A stretch of DNA of 64,000 nucleotides from JAIEOG01 sp964611895 (GCA_964611895.1 CAZTDN010000004.1:62001-126000); one strand, 5' to 3'; shown: positions 50,844 to 60,362, counted from the stretch's first letter. Numbers and translations are program-made. Notes: generated by a model from the letters alone, not told the origin.

Positions 50844-51462
50844 CCGGCAGTCGGTCTGTCCCCACCATATCTGCGGCGACTTTAATTACCGGCGCAAGCA
50901 ACGCTTTCATACCCTCGGGAATGGGGGCTTTGAAATCATTCAACGCAAGATCGAAAAAGGCAGCGATTTTTATCAGGTTCCCAGAAAGGCGTTGCTGAGT
51001 GAACTCGGACTCTGGGTAGTAGGTGACCCGGGTTTGCATTTCTTGTCGACGAGATACCCCGCGAGCCGACAGCACACCACTAACGCGAGCGCTGACGGTT
51101 TTACCAGCAATAAGCTCCGACGAAGAGGCTTCCACAAGCTTATCCAATTTGTAAAAAGCACCCGGGTACTCCGCCACTCCGAGCACAGCATCGCGAATTT
51201 TTACCTGTTTAGAATCCGGACCCGTTTCAAATGAACGGACATCCACTTCAAACTCTCCCTTGATTCCTGCTTTGATGTTTTGGGGGTCCAGCTCAATCCA
51301 GCCGTGTGGAAAATGAGAAACCGCAATGGTTTTTTCGAGAGCCGCATCCGAAGTCCACTGAAGAACATTGCGAAAGGCAAGATCCTTCACTTCAAAGCGC
51401 GTCGCTTTCGCATACGCAATGCAACCCAAACACGCTAAAACAAGGGTCGGCAGCTTTCTCAT
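50818..51462 (-). CDS. YceI-family periplasmic lipid-binding-like protein
   Basis: A 214-aa protein with a signal peptide (about 1-18, LGCIAYA) and the YceI pattern: VSHFPHGWIELDP, then GEFEVDVRSFETG with paired charged strands, RDAVLGVAEYPGAFYKLDKL, and an ARGVSRRQEM segment. YceI proteins are lipocalin-like and bind isoprenoids. I use the ATG at 51462, since the longer frame adds a non-signal stretch. The gene converges on the barrel gene with a 26-base coding overlap. It follows the lipoprotein gene by 41 bases. Confidence 0.8.
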   Translation of the reverse strand: MRKLPTLVLACLGCIAYAKATRFEVKDLAFRNVLQWTSDAALEKTIAVSHFPHGWIELDPQNIKAGIKGEFEVDVRSFETGPDSKQVKIRDAVLGVAEYPGAFYKLDKLVEASSSELIAGKTVSARVSGVLSARGVSRRQEMQTRVTYYPESEFTQQRLSGNLIKIAAFFDLALNDFKAPIPEGMKALLAPVIKVAADMVGTDRLPVKAPGAPE

Positions 51463-51503
51463 CGCGTTTAAAGTTATAACCACAAGGGAATTTTGTCTAC
51501 CGA

Positions 51504-52532
51504 TCACCAGTTTATCTTGAATATCTTCACGGACTGGCCATCGACGTTTGCATACAGATACGCATCGTCGGGAGAGACGGCAAAGGTGCGAGGACTTCCG
51601 GCGGCAAAGTACGCAACATTTTGACCATTCGAATCAAAAACATAAATCCCCTGAGCACTCGCCACTCCACCGGAGACTGAGGTATTTGTCGGTTCGTGTT
51701 GCACATAAAGGTAACGCGAGGTCGAAACCACATTGGTAGCATTGAGCGCTAACGTGGAACCGATTTTCTGCAAAAGTCCATTTGCACCGATGCTATAAAT
51801 GACTAAGCGATCCCGAAATCCGACATAGACTTGATTGCCATAAACCGCAGCTCCCATCGCACAGCAAACCGCTTGTCCGGGGTTCGAACCATAGGCGTCT
51901 TTGGCCATGCTCTTAAGTGTGCCCTGCGCCAAATCCCACGTATAAAGGAAATCTTGTCTGGTAAATCCGTACAATATCGGTCGGCTTGGGTGCACCACCA
52001 TGGCCGAGTAAATATAGGCTCCATCGGCTTGGATAGGCCCGCTAGTGTTTGCACTCGGGTAGCGCTGTACTTCTACTGGAGTCGCCGTTTGAGACATACT
52101 CACCACGCTGAGCCCTTTGCTTCCGCTCATGAATGCGACTTGGTTGTAAATCGCAAGCGCTCCCGATGCATAATATTCCTGGATCCAGTTCCCAATCGGA
52201 CTGAAAGTATCAATCTGACTGCGCATCGTGAAAGTGATGGAAGGGTTTTCCATGTCTTGAGCGATTTCCAACCGGCTAAACCCCATGGGCCTTCCGGTCA
52301 TAAACAAAGATCCGCCATGCATCGTGATTTGATCGGCGTAAGTGGCTTGGGCCTGACCGTTAACTTTGTAACGAATATCGCCGCGAGCAGTGAGTTTGGT
52401 ACTTGCAGAAGAGCTTAAAGTCTGCGCGGAAATCTCAGCAAAGGTCGATGGCCGGCCATCTGTGCAAGCCGAGATCAAAGTGACGGCGCCGAAAGCTAGT
52501 GGTAAAGCAGCCTGTCGAAAAAAATTACGCAT
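51504..52532 (-). CDS. Lipoprotein with a beta-propeller-like repeat structure
   Basis: A 342-aa lipoprotein: the signal peptide ends at a lipobox ISAC (about residue 23). The mature part has repeated strand units, each with a loop and a YxY or VYVG core (for example AVYGNQVYVGFRDRLVIYSI and TSRYLYVQHEP, then AQGIYVFDSNGQNVAYF), as in LVIVD or YncE-type propellers. I start at the ATG at 52532; a longer frame upstream has no lipobox-compatible N-terminus. The 271-base gap on its 5' side is shared with a divergent membrane-protein gene and holds a perfect dyad. Confidence 0.7.
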   Translation of the reverse strand: MRNFFRQAALPLAFGAVTLISACTDGRPSTFAEISAQTLSSSASTKLTARGDIRYKVNGQAQATYADQITMHGGSLFMTGRPMGFSRLEIAQDMENPSITFTMRSQIDTFSPIGNWIQEYYASGALAIYNQVAFMSGSKGLSVVSMSQTATPVEVQRYPSANTSGPIQADGAYIYSAMVVHPSRPILYGFTRQDFLYTWDLAQGTLKSMAKDAYGSNPGQAVCCAMGAAVYGNQVYVGFRDRLVIYSIGANGLLQKIGSTLALNATNVVSTSRYLYVQHEPTNTSVSGGVASAQGIYVFDSNGQNVAYFAAGSPRTFAVSPDDAYLYANVDGQSVKIFKINW

Positions 52533-52642
52533 AAGCTTCTCTTTCCTTACTCTACATAAGGTGCAAGCTCTGCACCAACTTACCCCTATTGAAACGATTG
52601 ATTTTTTCGACGTTGGCAGAGTGCGAAAGTGTTCTCCCTCCA

Positions 52643-52658
52643 ACCGTGTGACCACGGT
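52643..52658. promoter_or_regulatory. Perfect 6-bp dyad in a divergent intergenic region
   Basis: ACCGTG and CACGGT flank TGAC, and two copies of the palindrome GTATAC follow within the next 30 bases. The site sits midway between two divergent genes, as an operator would. No other feature was found in this 271-base gap. Confidence 0.3.
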
Positions 52659-52803
52659 GTATACAAAGGGTTTCTCCGCCGTATACGGGCTCCCTGTCTA
52701 ACAATTTGACACCTCTAGGAACACACTCCAGTGCGTATGATGCCTTTGGCACCCCTTGCATTGTGCACTGACTTGGGCCTTTGTGCCCTGTTTAGGAGGA
52801 AGT

Positions 52804-53439
52804 GTGAGGCAGTTTGTTCGGTTCTTTACCAGCCCGGCAGTTTTTGTGAATCAGCTGCAGTGGTCACGCAACCATGGTTGGATTTTGTTGACGTTTCTCC
52901 TCTTGGCCGTTGCTGAATCTCAAATCGCCAGCACTCGCGCGCTCAATGTCCAGCTATCTTGGTTACTCAGTGTCGAAACCGGTTGGGGGCGAGACCAAGC
53001 TTTGTTTGCCGTAATGGCCGCCCGCATTGCGGCGCTGCTTTTGGGATCCATCGTGCTGACTGAACTTTTTTGGTTGGTGGGTTCTCAGTTAGGAAAAAGC
53101 AATAGCAAGAGAGTCCTTCAACGGCGAATGGCCGTTGTATTTACATTTCTGCTGGCTAGCTATGTCCTGACCACGGTGCTGCCTAGCGATCAACAGTACA
53201 TCGCAGCTATTTTGTTTGGCTGGGGCGGACTACTGAGTTACGTCACTTTCCGAGAGCACTTTGGTCTGAACCGAATGGTTGCCCTTTTGGTTGGGTTAGT
53301 CGCGGTGGCATCCATTGCGTGGAGCTGGCAAAGCGCAGAACGCTATGTTTCGGTCACCGCCTCCAAAGCGATCTCAGAAAAAGTGAGCAAATCTCACTCA
53401 GCACGGTCGCACAAAGTCCGTCGCCATCGCTACCGTTAA
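52804..53439 (+). CDS. Polytopic membrane protein, possibly Yip1-like
   Basis: A 211-aa protein with about five hydrophobic segments and a basic, His/Arg-rich tail (HKVRRHRYR). The N-terminal FFTSPAVFVNQLQ followed by a helix resembles bacterial Yip1-domain membrane proteins, but the match is weak. The start is a GTG with AGGAGG 4 bases upstream; an earlier frame has no ribosome site. The gene converges with the next minus-strand gene and overlaps it by 4 bases. Confidence 0.6.
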   Translation: MRQFVRFFTSPAVFVNQLQWSRNHGWILLTFLLLAVAESQIASTRALNVQLSWLLSVETGWGRDQALFAVMAARIAALLLGSIVLTELFWLVGSQLGKSNSKRVLQRRMAVVFTFLLASYVLTTVLPSDQQYIAAILFGWGGLLSYVTFREHFGLNRMVALLVGLVAVASIAWSWQSAERYVSVTASKAISEKVSKSHSARSHKVRRHRYR

Positions 53440-54551
53440 GGGATGGATGCGATCCCGCGTTGCGGAGCCCGTTCTTTTTTAATTCCACGCCATTTTGAAA
53501 AACTATGATAATTGCGTGCGGCGACTTTGAATATGGTCTGCCCGCGCAGATGTGTTACCCCTAACGCCTTCAGATCCATTCGGGACATTCCCTGAGTAGG
53601 ATCTGCTTTCTCCGCTAGCGCCCCATCTGAATCGTTTTTCTCAAACCCAGATACTATAGGATTTCGAGCTTCGGAGTACAGTGCCCCGGCCCGCGCCTGA
53701 TCCAACACCGCACTGGAAGCAGACTCGCTACTGGAAGCGGACTCGCTCTGTACGGCGCCCGTGCCTAAGCCAGCACCTGTATTGGCAGCGGCGGCGTTCG
53801 TGCTGCCATCGGAGTTCAGTCCCGCGTCCTCGTTTACCCCCAACCCCACGCCACTGAGAATTTCTTGAATATCGTCGCCTGACGTGTCGCTTAGAGTGGC
53901 CGCTTCTTGCGTTGTCAAAGTTGAAGGATCTTTCCCCAACGCTCGAGCAACCTTGTCTGGCGTGGTGAGATCGCCATTGGCTAGCGTTTGCAAAAAGGAA
54001 TCGGGGTCCACACCATAATGGATCAGCGCAGCTTCAACCTGCGGTGTTTTGAGCTCCTTAGCCGTGGCGATCGGATCATACTGATCCTGTCGCCAGCTTT
54101 GATCGGCATTGGCAAGCAAGGTATCTCGCATGCTGCTATGGTAAGACGCCGTTTTTCGATCGCTCTTAGCTTGAGCAAATTCTTTTCCTGCAAGGCCCAT
54201 TAAACGCGCACCCTCCGCCCATTGAGACAACCCAAAAGCCACAGCGGCGGCGGCGGTGAGCGCAGCGCCAGCGGCAGCGGCGGCTTTGTTCCCGGCCTCG
54301 TGTTGACGAACGAGATCCTGGTACTTGTACTCGCGACCATTTTGTCCGTTAGCAATAGAGTTATCAAAAATCGTCGAAGCATTTTGATAGAAACGCGAAT
54401 CCTCAGGCTTGGACTGGGAATTCCTTAAGACCGTACCGGGAACAGCATTCAAAAATGGATTATTGTTTACTCCACCAGTAAAACTCTCTGCGATCAAAGT
54501 TCTATTCAAGAAAAGCAGCACAATGGCAAATTTTCTCATGCGATTCGTCAT
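53436..54551 (-). CDS. Exported Ala/Ser-rich protein of unknown function
   Basis: A 371-aa protein with a signal peptide (about 1-21, LLFLNRTLIA). It has an alanine-rich hydrophobic helix near residues 88-110 (AAAAAGAALTAAAAVAFG), a helical region, and a low-complexity Ser/Ala/Gly/Thr segment at about 245-290. The tail is basic. Its ATG overlaps the upstream gene stop as ATGA, so the two uncharacterised exported proteins are translated together. No family is recognised. The last 4 bases overlap the converging membrane-protein gene. Confidence 0.65.
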   Translation of the reverse strand: MTNRMRKFAIVLLFLNRTLIAESFTGGVNNNPFLNAVPGTVLRNSQSKPEDSRFYQNASTIFDNSIANGQNGREYKYQDLVRQHEAGNKAAAAAGAALTAAAAVAFGLSQWAEGARLMGLAGKEFAQAKSDRKTASYHSSMRDTLLANADQSWRQDQYDPIATAKELKTPQVEAALIHYGVDPDSFLQTLANGDLTTPDKVARALGKDPSTLTTQEAATLSDTSGDDIQEILSGVGLGVNEDAGLNSDGSTNAAAANTGAGLGTGAVQSESASSSESASSAVLDQARAGALYSEARNPIVSGFEKNDSDGALAEKADPTQGMSRMDLKALGVTHLRGQTIFKVAARNYHSFSKWRGIKKERAPQRGIASIP

Positions 54552-55858
54552 TTTTTTCCCCTATCGCAGTTCAACGCCCCAGTTGAACACAAGCCGATCA
54601 AAGTAAGTCCCATTGGACGAGAGAACGCGGGCTCTTGCTTGGCGGCAGAAGGCGCTGTCTCCGAACTAAACATAGAAGCGCTGTAGAGGCTGGCCGCCGC
54701 AGGAGCAAAAGAATTTTCATAGGAATCGTCGTCAGACTCGGGGGAATAAGTCCCCCCTTCTCCTGCGTTTGAAGACAAGTATGTCGTTCCACGACTCAAA
54801 GTGTACTTCGGACTCACAAATCCCATCGGTGTTTGTCCCACCTGAAAAACCCCATCATCTGTCGACGAAACCGAAGCGGCACTGGCTGCACCCACCTGCG
54901 CTGGAAAGCCTCCCGCGTTCGCCCCAAAAGGCATGATGGGTGCGGTTGCCGCCACCGCCCCAGGATTTCCTGCAATCGCTGGCGGAAGGGATTGAGTCGA
55001 TGAAAAAGCAGGGGCCGAAGCAAAGCGGGCGGGGACACTGGGGCTTAGATTTACCGGAGCGGCTCCGCTCTGAGTCGACAGTCCATTTGGCAACCCAAAG
55101 CTGCCATTATAAGGGACCACCAAAGGATCAAACAGGCTTGCAACCGTGGGCTGGTTACCCGCCGCCGGAAGAACGACTATCGGTGGGGGATTGGTGGCCG
55201 CCGTGTTCATGGCCATCCAGCGCGGGTCCATGGGCATCGGCATCGGAGCCGGCGCCATCGGCGCAAAAGCCATTGGGGCCATATTCATGGGTTGCTCGCC
55301 TGGGCCCATCGCAAAACCCTTAAGCAGATTTTCAAATAGCATTCGACGCTGTTGTGCGCGGGTTTCCGCCAGAACCTGCTCTCGATCTTTGGCATCCATC
55401 CGATCGAGCAGAATATTGCGCGCAATACTGGCCAGCTCCTGCTCCGGAGGGGGAGGCAAAAAAGGTAAGGCTTTATTGATGTCATTGAGGAGTTGACGCT
55501 GCTGAACTTTTCTTACTTTAGGCAGAACCTCCAACACGCGTTCGAGTACTTCTTCGTTCACATTCACCAGGGCATTGGTCTCGATGTAAAAACGGGTCAG
55601 GGCTCGATCGCCAAGTTCTTGAAGGGCCGCTCGAACCCGGCGTTGCGCGAGCTCCATTTCGGCGACGGTTGCGACCACAATGGGTTTTCGAGCAATGGGC
55701 GCGGCAGCGATTGCCGCGGCCGGGTTGGCGGCATGATCGGCCAAGGCTTTTGGCTCGCGTGCAACTGTCAAATCCGTATACGGAATGAACACACCACACA
55801 AACACAGCCAGCCAAAAAAGCCGGGCAGGATCCGTCTTATTTTCAATGCCTTGCGCAT
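54548..55858 (-). CDS. Exported Pro/Met-rich protein of unknown function
   Basis: A 436-aa protein. The N-terminus is basic followed by a hydrophobic stretch (about 13-30, FFGWLCLCGVFIPY), probably a signal peptide or anchor. A helical charged region spans about 60-185, followed by a Met/Pro/Ala-rich segment at about 188-215 (MAPMAFAPMAPAPMPMPMD) and a long Ser/Ala/Gly/Pro-rich linker. The C-terminus has GLCSTGALNCDRGKK with two cysteines. It precedes and overlaps the Ala/Ser-rich gene. The helical domain plus disordered linker suggests an extracellular or periplasmic scaffold; that is inference. Confidence 0.65.
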   Translation of the reverse strand: MRKALKIRRILPGFFGWLCLCGVFIPYTDLTVAREPKALADHAANPAAAIAAAPIARKPIVVATVAEMELAQRRVRAALQELGDRALTRFYIETNALVNVNEEVLERVLEVLPKVRKVQQRQLLNDINKALPFLPPPPEQELASIARNILLDRMDAKDREQVLAETRAQQRRMLFENLLKGFAMGPGEQPMNMAPMAFAPMAPAPMPMPMDPRWMAMNTAATNPPPIVVLPAAGNQPTVASLFDPLVVPYNGSFGLPNGLSTQSGAAPVNLSPSVPARFASAPAFSSTQSLPPAIAGNPGAVAATAPIMPFGANAGGFPAQVGAASAASVSSTDDGVFQVGQTPMGFVSPKYTLSRGTTYLSSNAGEGGTYSPESDDDSYENSFAPAAASLYSASMFSSETAPSAAKQEPAFSRPMGLTLIGLCSTGALNCDRGKK

Positions 55859-56029
55859 AAAACTTCGAATTCCGTTCTCCGGTACAAGGACTTAGAATTG
55901 CAAAGCGGGAGCCGTTTTTTTATCCAATGATTTCAAGGGGCTATATTGACTGGAGGGCGGCTCAGGCACACAGCCCTTCCAACCCCTTGGAGCTATTCGG
56001 TTTTATCGTGACGAGGAAAAAGACAGTGC

Positions 56030-56047
56030 AAAAAAAGTACGCGGTTA
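56030..56047 (-). repeat. 18-nt terminator-like repeat shared with the flagellin 2 terminator
   Basis: Read on the minus strand, this is TAACCGCGTACTTTTTTT. It differs at one base from TAACCGCGTGCTTTTTTT at 31050-31067, the 3' edge of the long flagellin 2 terminator. The first three bases are the stop codon of the minus-strand gene at 56045. No complementary arm is present here. The rest of the 186-base gap to the next gene shows nothing else. Confidence 0.5.
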
Positions 56048-56800
56048 AGATTCGGCACGAACCGGAGCGGGTGTGGTGCCAGGCCGAGGAGGGAGCATTT
56101 CTACGCGCCGGCTCGTCGAATAAAGCGTTTCGCTGATAATTTTCAGCATGCGCTGTTTCAGAGCATAGTCTGCTGAAACGGACGGGCGAAAGTTGGTCAC
56201 AATATCCCGGCACTCGCCTAGCTTGCGGTAGGTCTCTTTATCGTTCAGGGGTTGAAGAGCCAAATCCCCGTGGATCGCCGACAGCTCCATGTAGTCTTGA
56301 CGACGGATCTTGCCCACTGACAAAGGCCCCCGCGCCTCTTTGACTCGGATTAAAAACTGGGACGTTGGATCTTCTTGATCCAAATAGGTGAAGAGCACTG
56401 CGTCCGAGTCGTCCACCCAAAGCTCGCTCTCGTTCAACCCATGAAAATGCCGAATCCCGCCGTCTTTCCAATCCTGAATGATCGATTCCCCGATTTTTCT
56501 GGGGGACAAAAAAGATCTCAAATGCGCGCGCACACTCGGGACCAGGCGAGAAAAATCCAATCGGACCCACCCATCCCCCTGCCCCTTCACGGTGGCGTCC
56601 AGAGTGAATTTGCTGCGTTCCAGTTCGAAGTCCAGAACAACGACCTGGCCCTCCTGCATCAGCGCGAACGCTCCTTCACTCTCTACGACGGCGCGAATAT
56701 ACGAAACGTCCAATACGCGGGTCGCGGCCTCCCCATTCTTGACCCAACATTTTTGGATGGAAACGGGATTGACTAAGACTCTTCCAGGTATGGTTTGCAT
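56045..56800 (-). CDS. Uncharacterised cytoplasmic protein
   Basis: A 251-aa protein without signal peptide or membrane segment. The N-terminal half is strand-rich (VLDVSYIRAVVES, VVVLDFELERSKFTLDATVK). The middle has RLDFSRLVPSVRAHLRSFLS, loosely like a PilZ-type barrel with its following helix, but the RxxxR motif that binds c-di-GMP is not present. The C-terminus is Pro/Arg-rich. I do not assign a function. It is divergent from the thiolase gene. Confidence 0.6.
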   Translation of the reverse strand: MQTIPGRVLVNPVSIQKCWVKNGEAATRVLDVSYIRAVVESEGAFALMQEGQVVVLDFELERSKFTLDATVKGQGDGWVRLDFSRLVPSVRAHLRSFLSPRKIGESIIQDWKDGGIRHFHGLNESELWVDDSDAVLFTYLDQEDPTSQFLIRVKEARGPLSVGKIRRQDYMELSAIHGDLALQPLNDKETYRKLGECRDIVTNFRPSVSADYALKQRMLKIISETLYSTSRRVEMLPPRPGTTPAPVRAES

Positions 56801-56866
56801 TTGCGGGCAGTGTAAGAACCCACACCGGCGAATTCAACCTAATTCCATACCGCCCTTCTCTACCGG

Positions 56867-56895
56867 TTTACCCCACCGCCTGAATGGGCTATTTT
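56867..56895 (+). promoter_or_regulatory. Possible sigma-70-type promoter of the thiolase-lptD cluster
   Basis: TTTACC and TATTTT are separated by 17 bases and each match the sigma-70 consensus at four of six positions. The -10 ends 28 bases before the thiolase ATG. Moderate match only. Confidence 0.3.
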
Positions 56896-56923
56896 CTATT
56901 CTTTACAACCGGGGGCCAACACC

Positions 56924-58102
56924 ATGTCCGATCCCATTGTCTTTGTAGCCGCGAAACGCACTCCCTTTGGAGCTTTTGGCGGGAGCTTTAAAAACCTCAC
57001 AGCCACAGACCTTGCGGTTACCGCGGCGCAATCGGCGATCGCTCAGGCGGGTATCTCTGGGGACGCGGTCCAGCACGTTCTGTTTGGCAATGTGCTGCAA
57101 ACCTCTGCCGATGCGATTTACCTAGCACGGCACGTGGGACTGCGATCTGGAGTTCCCATCCCAGTGCCAGCTGTCACTCTGAACCGACTCTGCGGTTCTG
57201 GGTTTGAAGCCATCATTCAAGGCGCTCGACTCATTCAAACAGGGGAAGCGCAGTGCGTGCTGGTTGGGGGGTCGGAGAGCATGACGCAATCACCCTACGT
57301 ACTCCGGGGCGCTCGATCGGGGTATCGCTTAGGAAATGCTGAACTGGAGGACAGTCTCATGGCGGGGCTTTTCGATACCATTCCCAAAACCCCCATGGCG
57401 ATAACGGCAGAGAACCTGGCGGTACAACACGGAATCTCGCGTCAGCTTTGCGATGAATTTGCCCTTCGCTCCCAAAATCTCACTCAAAAAGCTTACGACG
57501 CAGGTCACTTTTCGGACGAACTGACCCCCGTCATTCTGCCCTCCAAATCTGGAGAGACTAAAATTGAAACCGACGAGCACCCGAGGAAAGACGCTTCGAT
57601 TGAGGGACTGCAAAAACTCAAACCCGTCTTTAAGAAGGACGGAGTGGTCACCGCCGGAAATGCGAGTGGAATGGTTGATGGGGCGTGCGCGCTCGTATTG
57701 ACTTCGCACTCTTTCGCCCAACAAAAAGGGCTAAAAATATTGGGCACACTATTGGCCTCCCATGTCGTGGGATGCGAACCGAGTATTATGGGAATCGGTC
57801 CCGTTCCTGCGGTTCAAGGTTTGCTTCAACGTGCGGGCAAAACTCTGGCCCAGATGGACTTGATCGAAGTGAACGAGGCGTTCGCCGCACAAACCTTGGC
57901 CGTCGAAAAAGTTTTGGGTATTCCGCGCGAAAAACTCAATACGGATGGTGGGGCAATTGCAATTGGTCACCCACTCGGAGCCAGCGGCGCACGCATCGCA
58001 ACGCACTTACTCTACGCCTTGCGCCGCAAGGGCGGTGGACTAGGATTAGGAACAGCGTGCATCGGCGGGGGCCAAGGGATTGCGGTTCTTATCCAAGCAT
58101 AA
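56924..58102 (+). CDS. Acetyl-CoA C-acyltransferase (thiolase)
   Basis: A 392-aa thiolase. The nucleophilic cysteine is in LNRLCGSGFEAI (about residue 89), the histidine in AIAIGHPLGASGAR and the second catalytic cysteine in CIGGGQG. The length and the lack of an extra domain fit acetoacetyl-CoA thiolase or 3-ketoacyl-CoA thiolase; the sequence alone does not separate the two. It could consume acetoacetyl-CoA derived from the leucine pathway. Its 3' end overlaps lptD by 23 bases. Confidence 0.93.
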   Translation: MSDPIVFVAAKRTPFGAFGGSFKNLTATDLAVTAAQSAIAQAGISGDAVQHVLFGNVLQTSADAIYLARHVGLRSGVPIPVPAVTLNRLCGSGFEAIIQGARLIQTGEAQCVLVGGSESMTQSPYVLRGARSGYRLGNAELEDSLMAGLFDTIPKTPMAITAENLAVQHGISRQLCDEFALRSQNLTQKAYDAGHFSDELTPVILPSKSGETKIETDEHPRKDASIEGLQKLKPVFKKDGVVTAGNASGMVDGACALVLTSHSFAQQKGLKILGTLLASHVVGCEPSIMGIGPVPAVQGLLQRAGKTLAQMDLIEVNEAFAAQTLAVEKVLGIPREKLNTDGGAIAIGHPLGASGARIATHLLYALRRKGGGLGLGTACIGGGQGIAVLIQA

Positions 58103-60362
58103 ACTCCTCGGCCTTTTTCTGAGTTTTGTCGGTGGATTTACTCTAGCTGAAGTTCCCAAAGGGCTGCAGTTTCGGGCCGACTATTACCAGCGCGATCTCA
58201 CCTCGAACACGCTCAAAGGCAAAGGCAATGCGTGGATCAAGAATGGTCCGTATGAAATTTTCGCGGATGAAATAGAAGTCGACTTTACTGCCAACCAGGC
58301 GATCGCTCGCGAAAACGTCAAGATGTCGGAGAAGGACGTTACTGTTTCCTGCTCTCAAGCGAGCTTTAATCTCAAAGGCCCGGACGCAGTTTTTGACCGC
58401 GCAGTGCTGACGTTTGCCCAGACGGTGATCACGGGCGACGTGATCCGTCGCATTTCTCCCGTCGAATACGAAGTCTTAGAGGGAACCTTCAGCAACTGTA
58501 ATAACAGCCAGGTCCCCGCTCCGGATGCAGCCAAGTGTCCCATGGACTGGATGTTTTCTGGGCGCCGTTTTCGCTTTACGCTGGGCGAGTACGCTCATTT
58601 TTACGATGTCGTCGCCAGCGCAAAGTCCATCCCGTTTCTCTACACGCCTTACATGATGATCCCCATCAAAACTCAACGGCAGACGGGTTTCTTGATGCCC
58701 TCCGCACCCTGGAGCGCCACGCTGGGTTCAGGTTTTTCCCTGCCTTTTTTCTGGGCCATTTCAGAATGGCAGGACTTACTGGTCCGCCCCACTTGGTACT
58801 CCAGCACAGGAAGTCACCTGGGACTGGATTACCGTTATGCCTACTCTCCCGGTAAACAGGGATATTTCAACCTATCTCTGATTACACGGCGTTTCGGATC
58901 AGCAGACAATCCAGGACCTGACAACTCTGCAGGTCCTCGATTCCTGGGCCTGTTTGGTGAGGGCGCAGTCAATGCCTGGAACCTCTTTCGTTTGGACGGC
59001 AGCCGAATTGAGAGCCGTCAAATGCTGAACTTCGTTTCCAACCCCTACTATACTTTTGATTACTTGGCAGATGTAGGCGCTCGCGCAGATCTGGGAAACT
59101 TGAGATCCCAGTTTTCGTTGATTTTCCCTGGAGACTCTTGGTTTTTTTCAGCTCAGGCGCAGTATCTGCAGCCTCTGACCGTATCGATTCCAAACAACAA
59201 CAGCGGCACCAATATCGACGGCGGAGGCGCAGCGCAATTGCCCATCTTGACTGCTGCAAAAGCAACCACCCCACTCTTTGGGCAATACATTTCCTACGAA
59301 CTCGACACCCAGCTCACCAACTATTCGCGTTCAAGCGCCACAGATTTACTGACCAACGCGGCCCTTCCGTCCAATATCACTCCCCTTACGGAATCCATCC
59401 CTTATATCCGTACCGGACGTCGACTTCAGATGGAGCCGCGACTCGTCCTCAATCTCCCCACGCCGCCTGGCTTTCAACTCCAGCCGCTTTTGCGTGGAGG
59501 AACCCTCGTGTACCAATTCGATGCGCCCAGCGCTACTGTGCGGCATCGAGAATATTTAGACGTTGAAGTTCCCTTTGCGATGCAGCTCTCCCGTACTTTT
59601 AACACTTCCTTTTTGGGAATTGAAAAACTGAGCCATATTTTTCAGCCGCGGTTTATCTATGCAAGCAGCCTTTTGCAAACCGGCGGAAATGACCACGCAT
59701 TCTTTTATTCCGATGAGGCAAGGCAGGTTTCCAACCCCCGATTTGACATCCTGGATCAGATCACTCCTTACGAATATATGCGCTTTGAGTTAATCAACCG
59801 CTTCTTGCGCAAAAAAGACTCCTCGATGGAACGTTTTTTTTGGTTTCAGGTTTCTGAACAATATAATCTAAAAACCTCAACGACAGATCCCCGTTTTAGC
59901 AATGCCTTAGGCCCCATCGAAGTTTTTAGCTCGCTTTCTCTCGGACGCTATACCATGCAGCTTACAGCTTCTTTTGCGCTCCAAGAAACGCGCACGCTCA
60001 TGGGGCAGCCGGTTACTCCCGTACGCGAGTCCTCTCTCTCCACTGGGATAACCTATTCCTCCGGAGGCAAAAATGTCATTTCACTCAACGGCCTGTACCG
60101 AAAGTCTGCCAACCCTGCGTTGGATGCTCAGATGATGAACCTGTCGATGTACCAGGAGCTACCAACTTTTTTCGATATCGATGGGTCTGTGGAATACAAT
60201 TTCATTACACACCGGATTTATGGGTTTCGAGTGGGGCTGCACTTTCAATCCAAGCCGCGCGCTTGCTGGGGATTTTCCATCGCTTATGGGCAAACCTCTT
60301 TTGGCGTCCCGTTTACGACACTTGGATTTAGTTTAGATATGGGGAAATTAGGTGCCATCTAG
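58080..60362 (+). CDS. lptD: LPS-assembly protein LptD
   Basis: A 760-aa LptD (typical length about 780). After a signal peptide (about 1-23) comes the LptA-like beta-jellyroll (about 24-130: YYQRDLTSNTLKGKGNAWIK, EIFADEIEVDF). A cysteine-containing linker (TFSNCNNSQV, AAKCPMDW) leads into the large barrel with TPYMMIPIKTQRQTGFL. It inserts LPS into the outer leaflet with LptE. The start appears to be a TTG at 58080 inside the thiolase gene, since no ATG or GTG precedes the signal peptide; the G-rich stretch upstream may serve as ribosome site. Confidence 0.93.
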   Translation: MRFLSKHKLLGLFLSFVGGFTLAEVPKGLQFRADYYQRDLTSNTLKGKGNAWIKNGPYEIFADEIEVDFTANQAIARENVKMSEKDVTVSCSQASFNLKGPDAVFDRAVLTFAQTVITGDVIRRISPVEYEVLEGTFSNCNNSQVPAPDAAKCPMDWMFSGRRFRFTLGEYAHFYDVVASAKSIPFLYTPYMMIPIKTQRQTGFLMPSAPWSATLGSGFSLPFFWAISEWQDLLVRPTWYSSTGSHLGLDYRYAYSPGKQGYFNLSLITRRFGSADNPGPDNSAGPRFLGLFGEGAVNAWNLFRLDGSRIESRQMLNFVSNPYYTFDYLADVGARADLGNLRSQFSLIFPGDSWFFSAQAQYLQPLTVSIPNNNSGTNIDGGGAAQLPILTAAKATTPLFGQYISYELDTQLTNYSRSSATDLLTNAALPSNITPLTESIPYIRTGRRLQMEPRLVLNLPTPPGFQLQPLLRGGTLVYQFDAPSATVRHREYLDVEVPFAMQLSRTFNTSFLGIEKLSHIFQPRFIYASSLLQTGGNDHAFFYSDEARQVSNPRFDILDQITPYEYMRFELINRFLRKKDSSMERFFWFQVSEQYNLKTSTTDPRFSNALGPIEVFSSLSLGRYTMQLTASFALQETRTLMGQPVTPVRESSLSTGITYSSGGKNVISLNGLYRKSANPALDAQMMNLSMYQELPTFFDIDGSVEYNFITHRIYGFRVGLHFQSKPRACWGFSIAYGQTSFGVPFTTLGFSLDMGKLGAI

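Noticed and set aside
54241..54300. Short GC-rich gcg/gca repeat tract
   Set aside because: It encodes the alanine-rich helix of the exported protein and is compositional, not a CRISPR or tandem repeat array.
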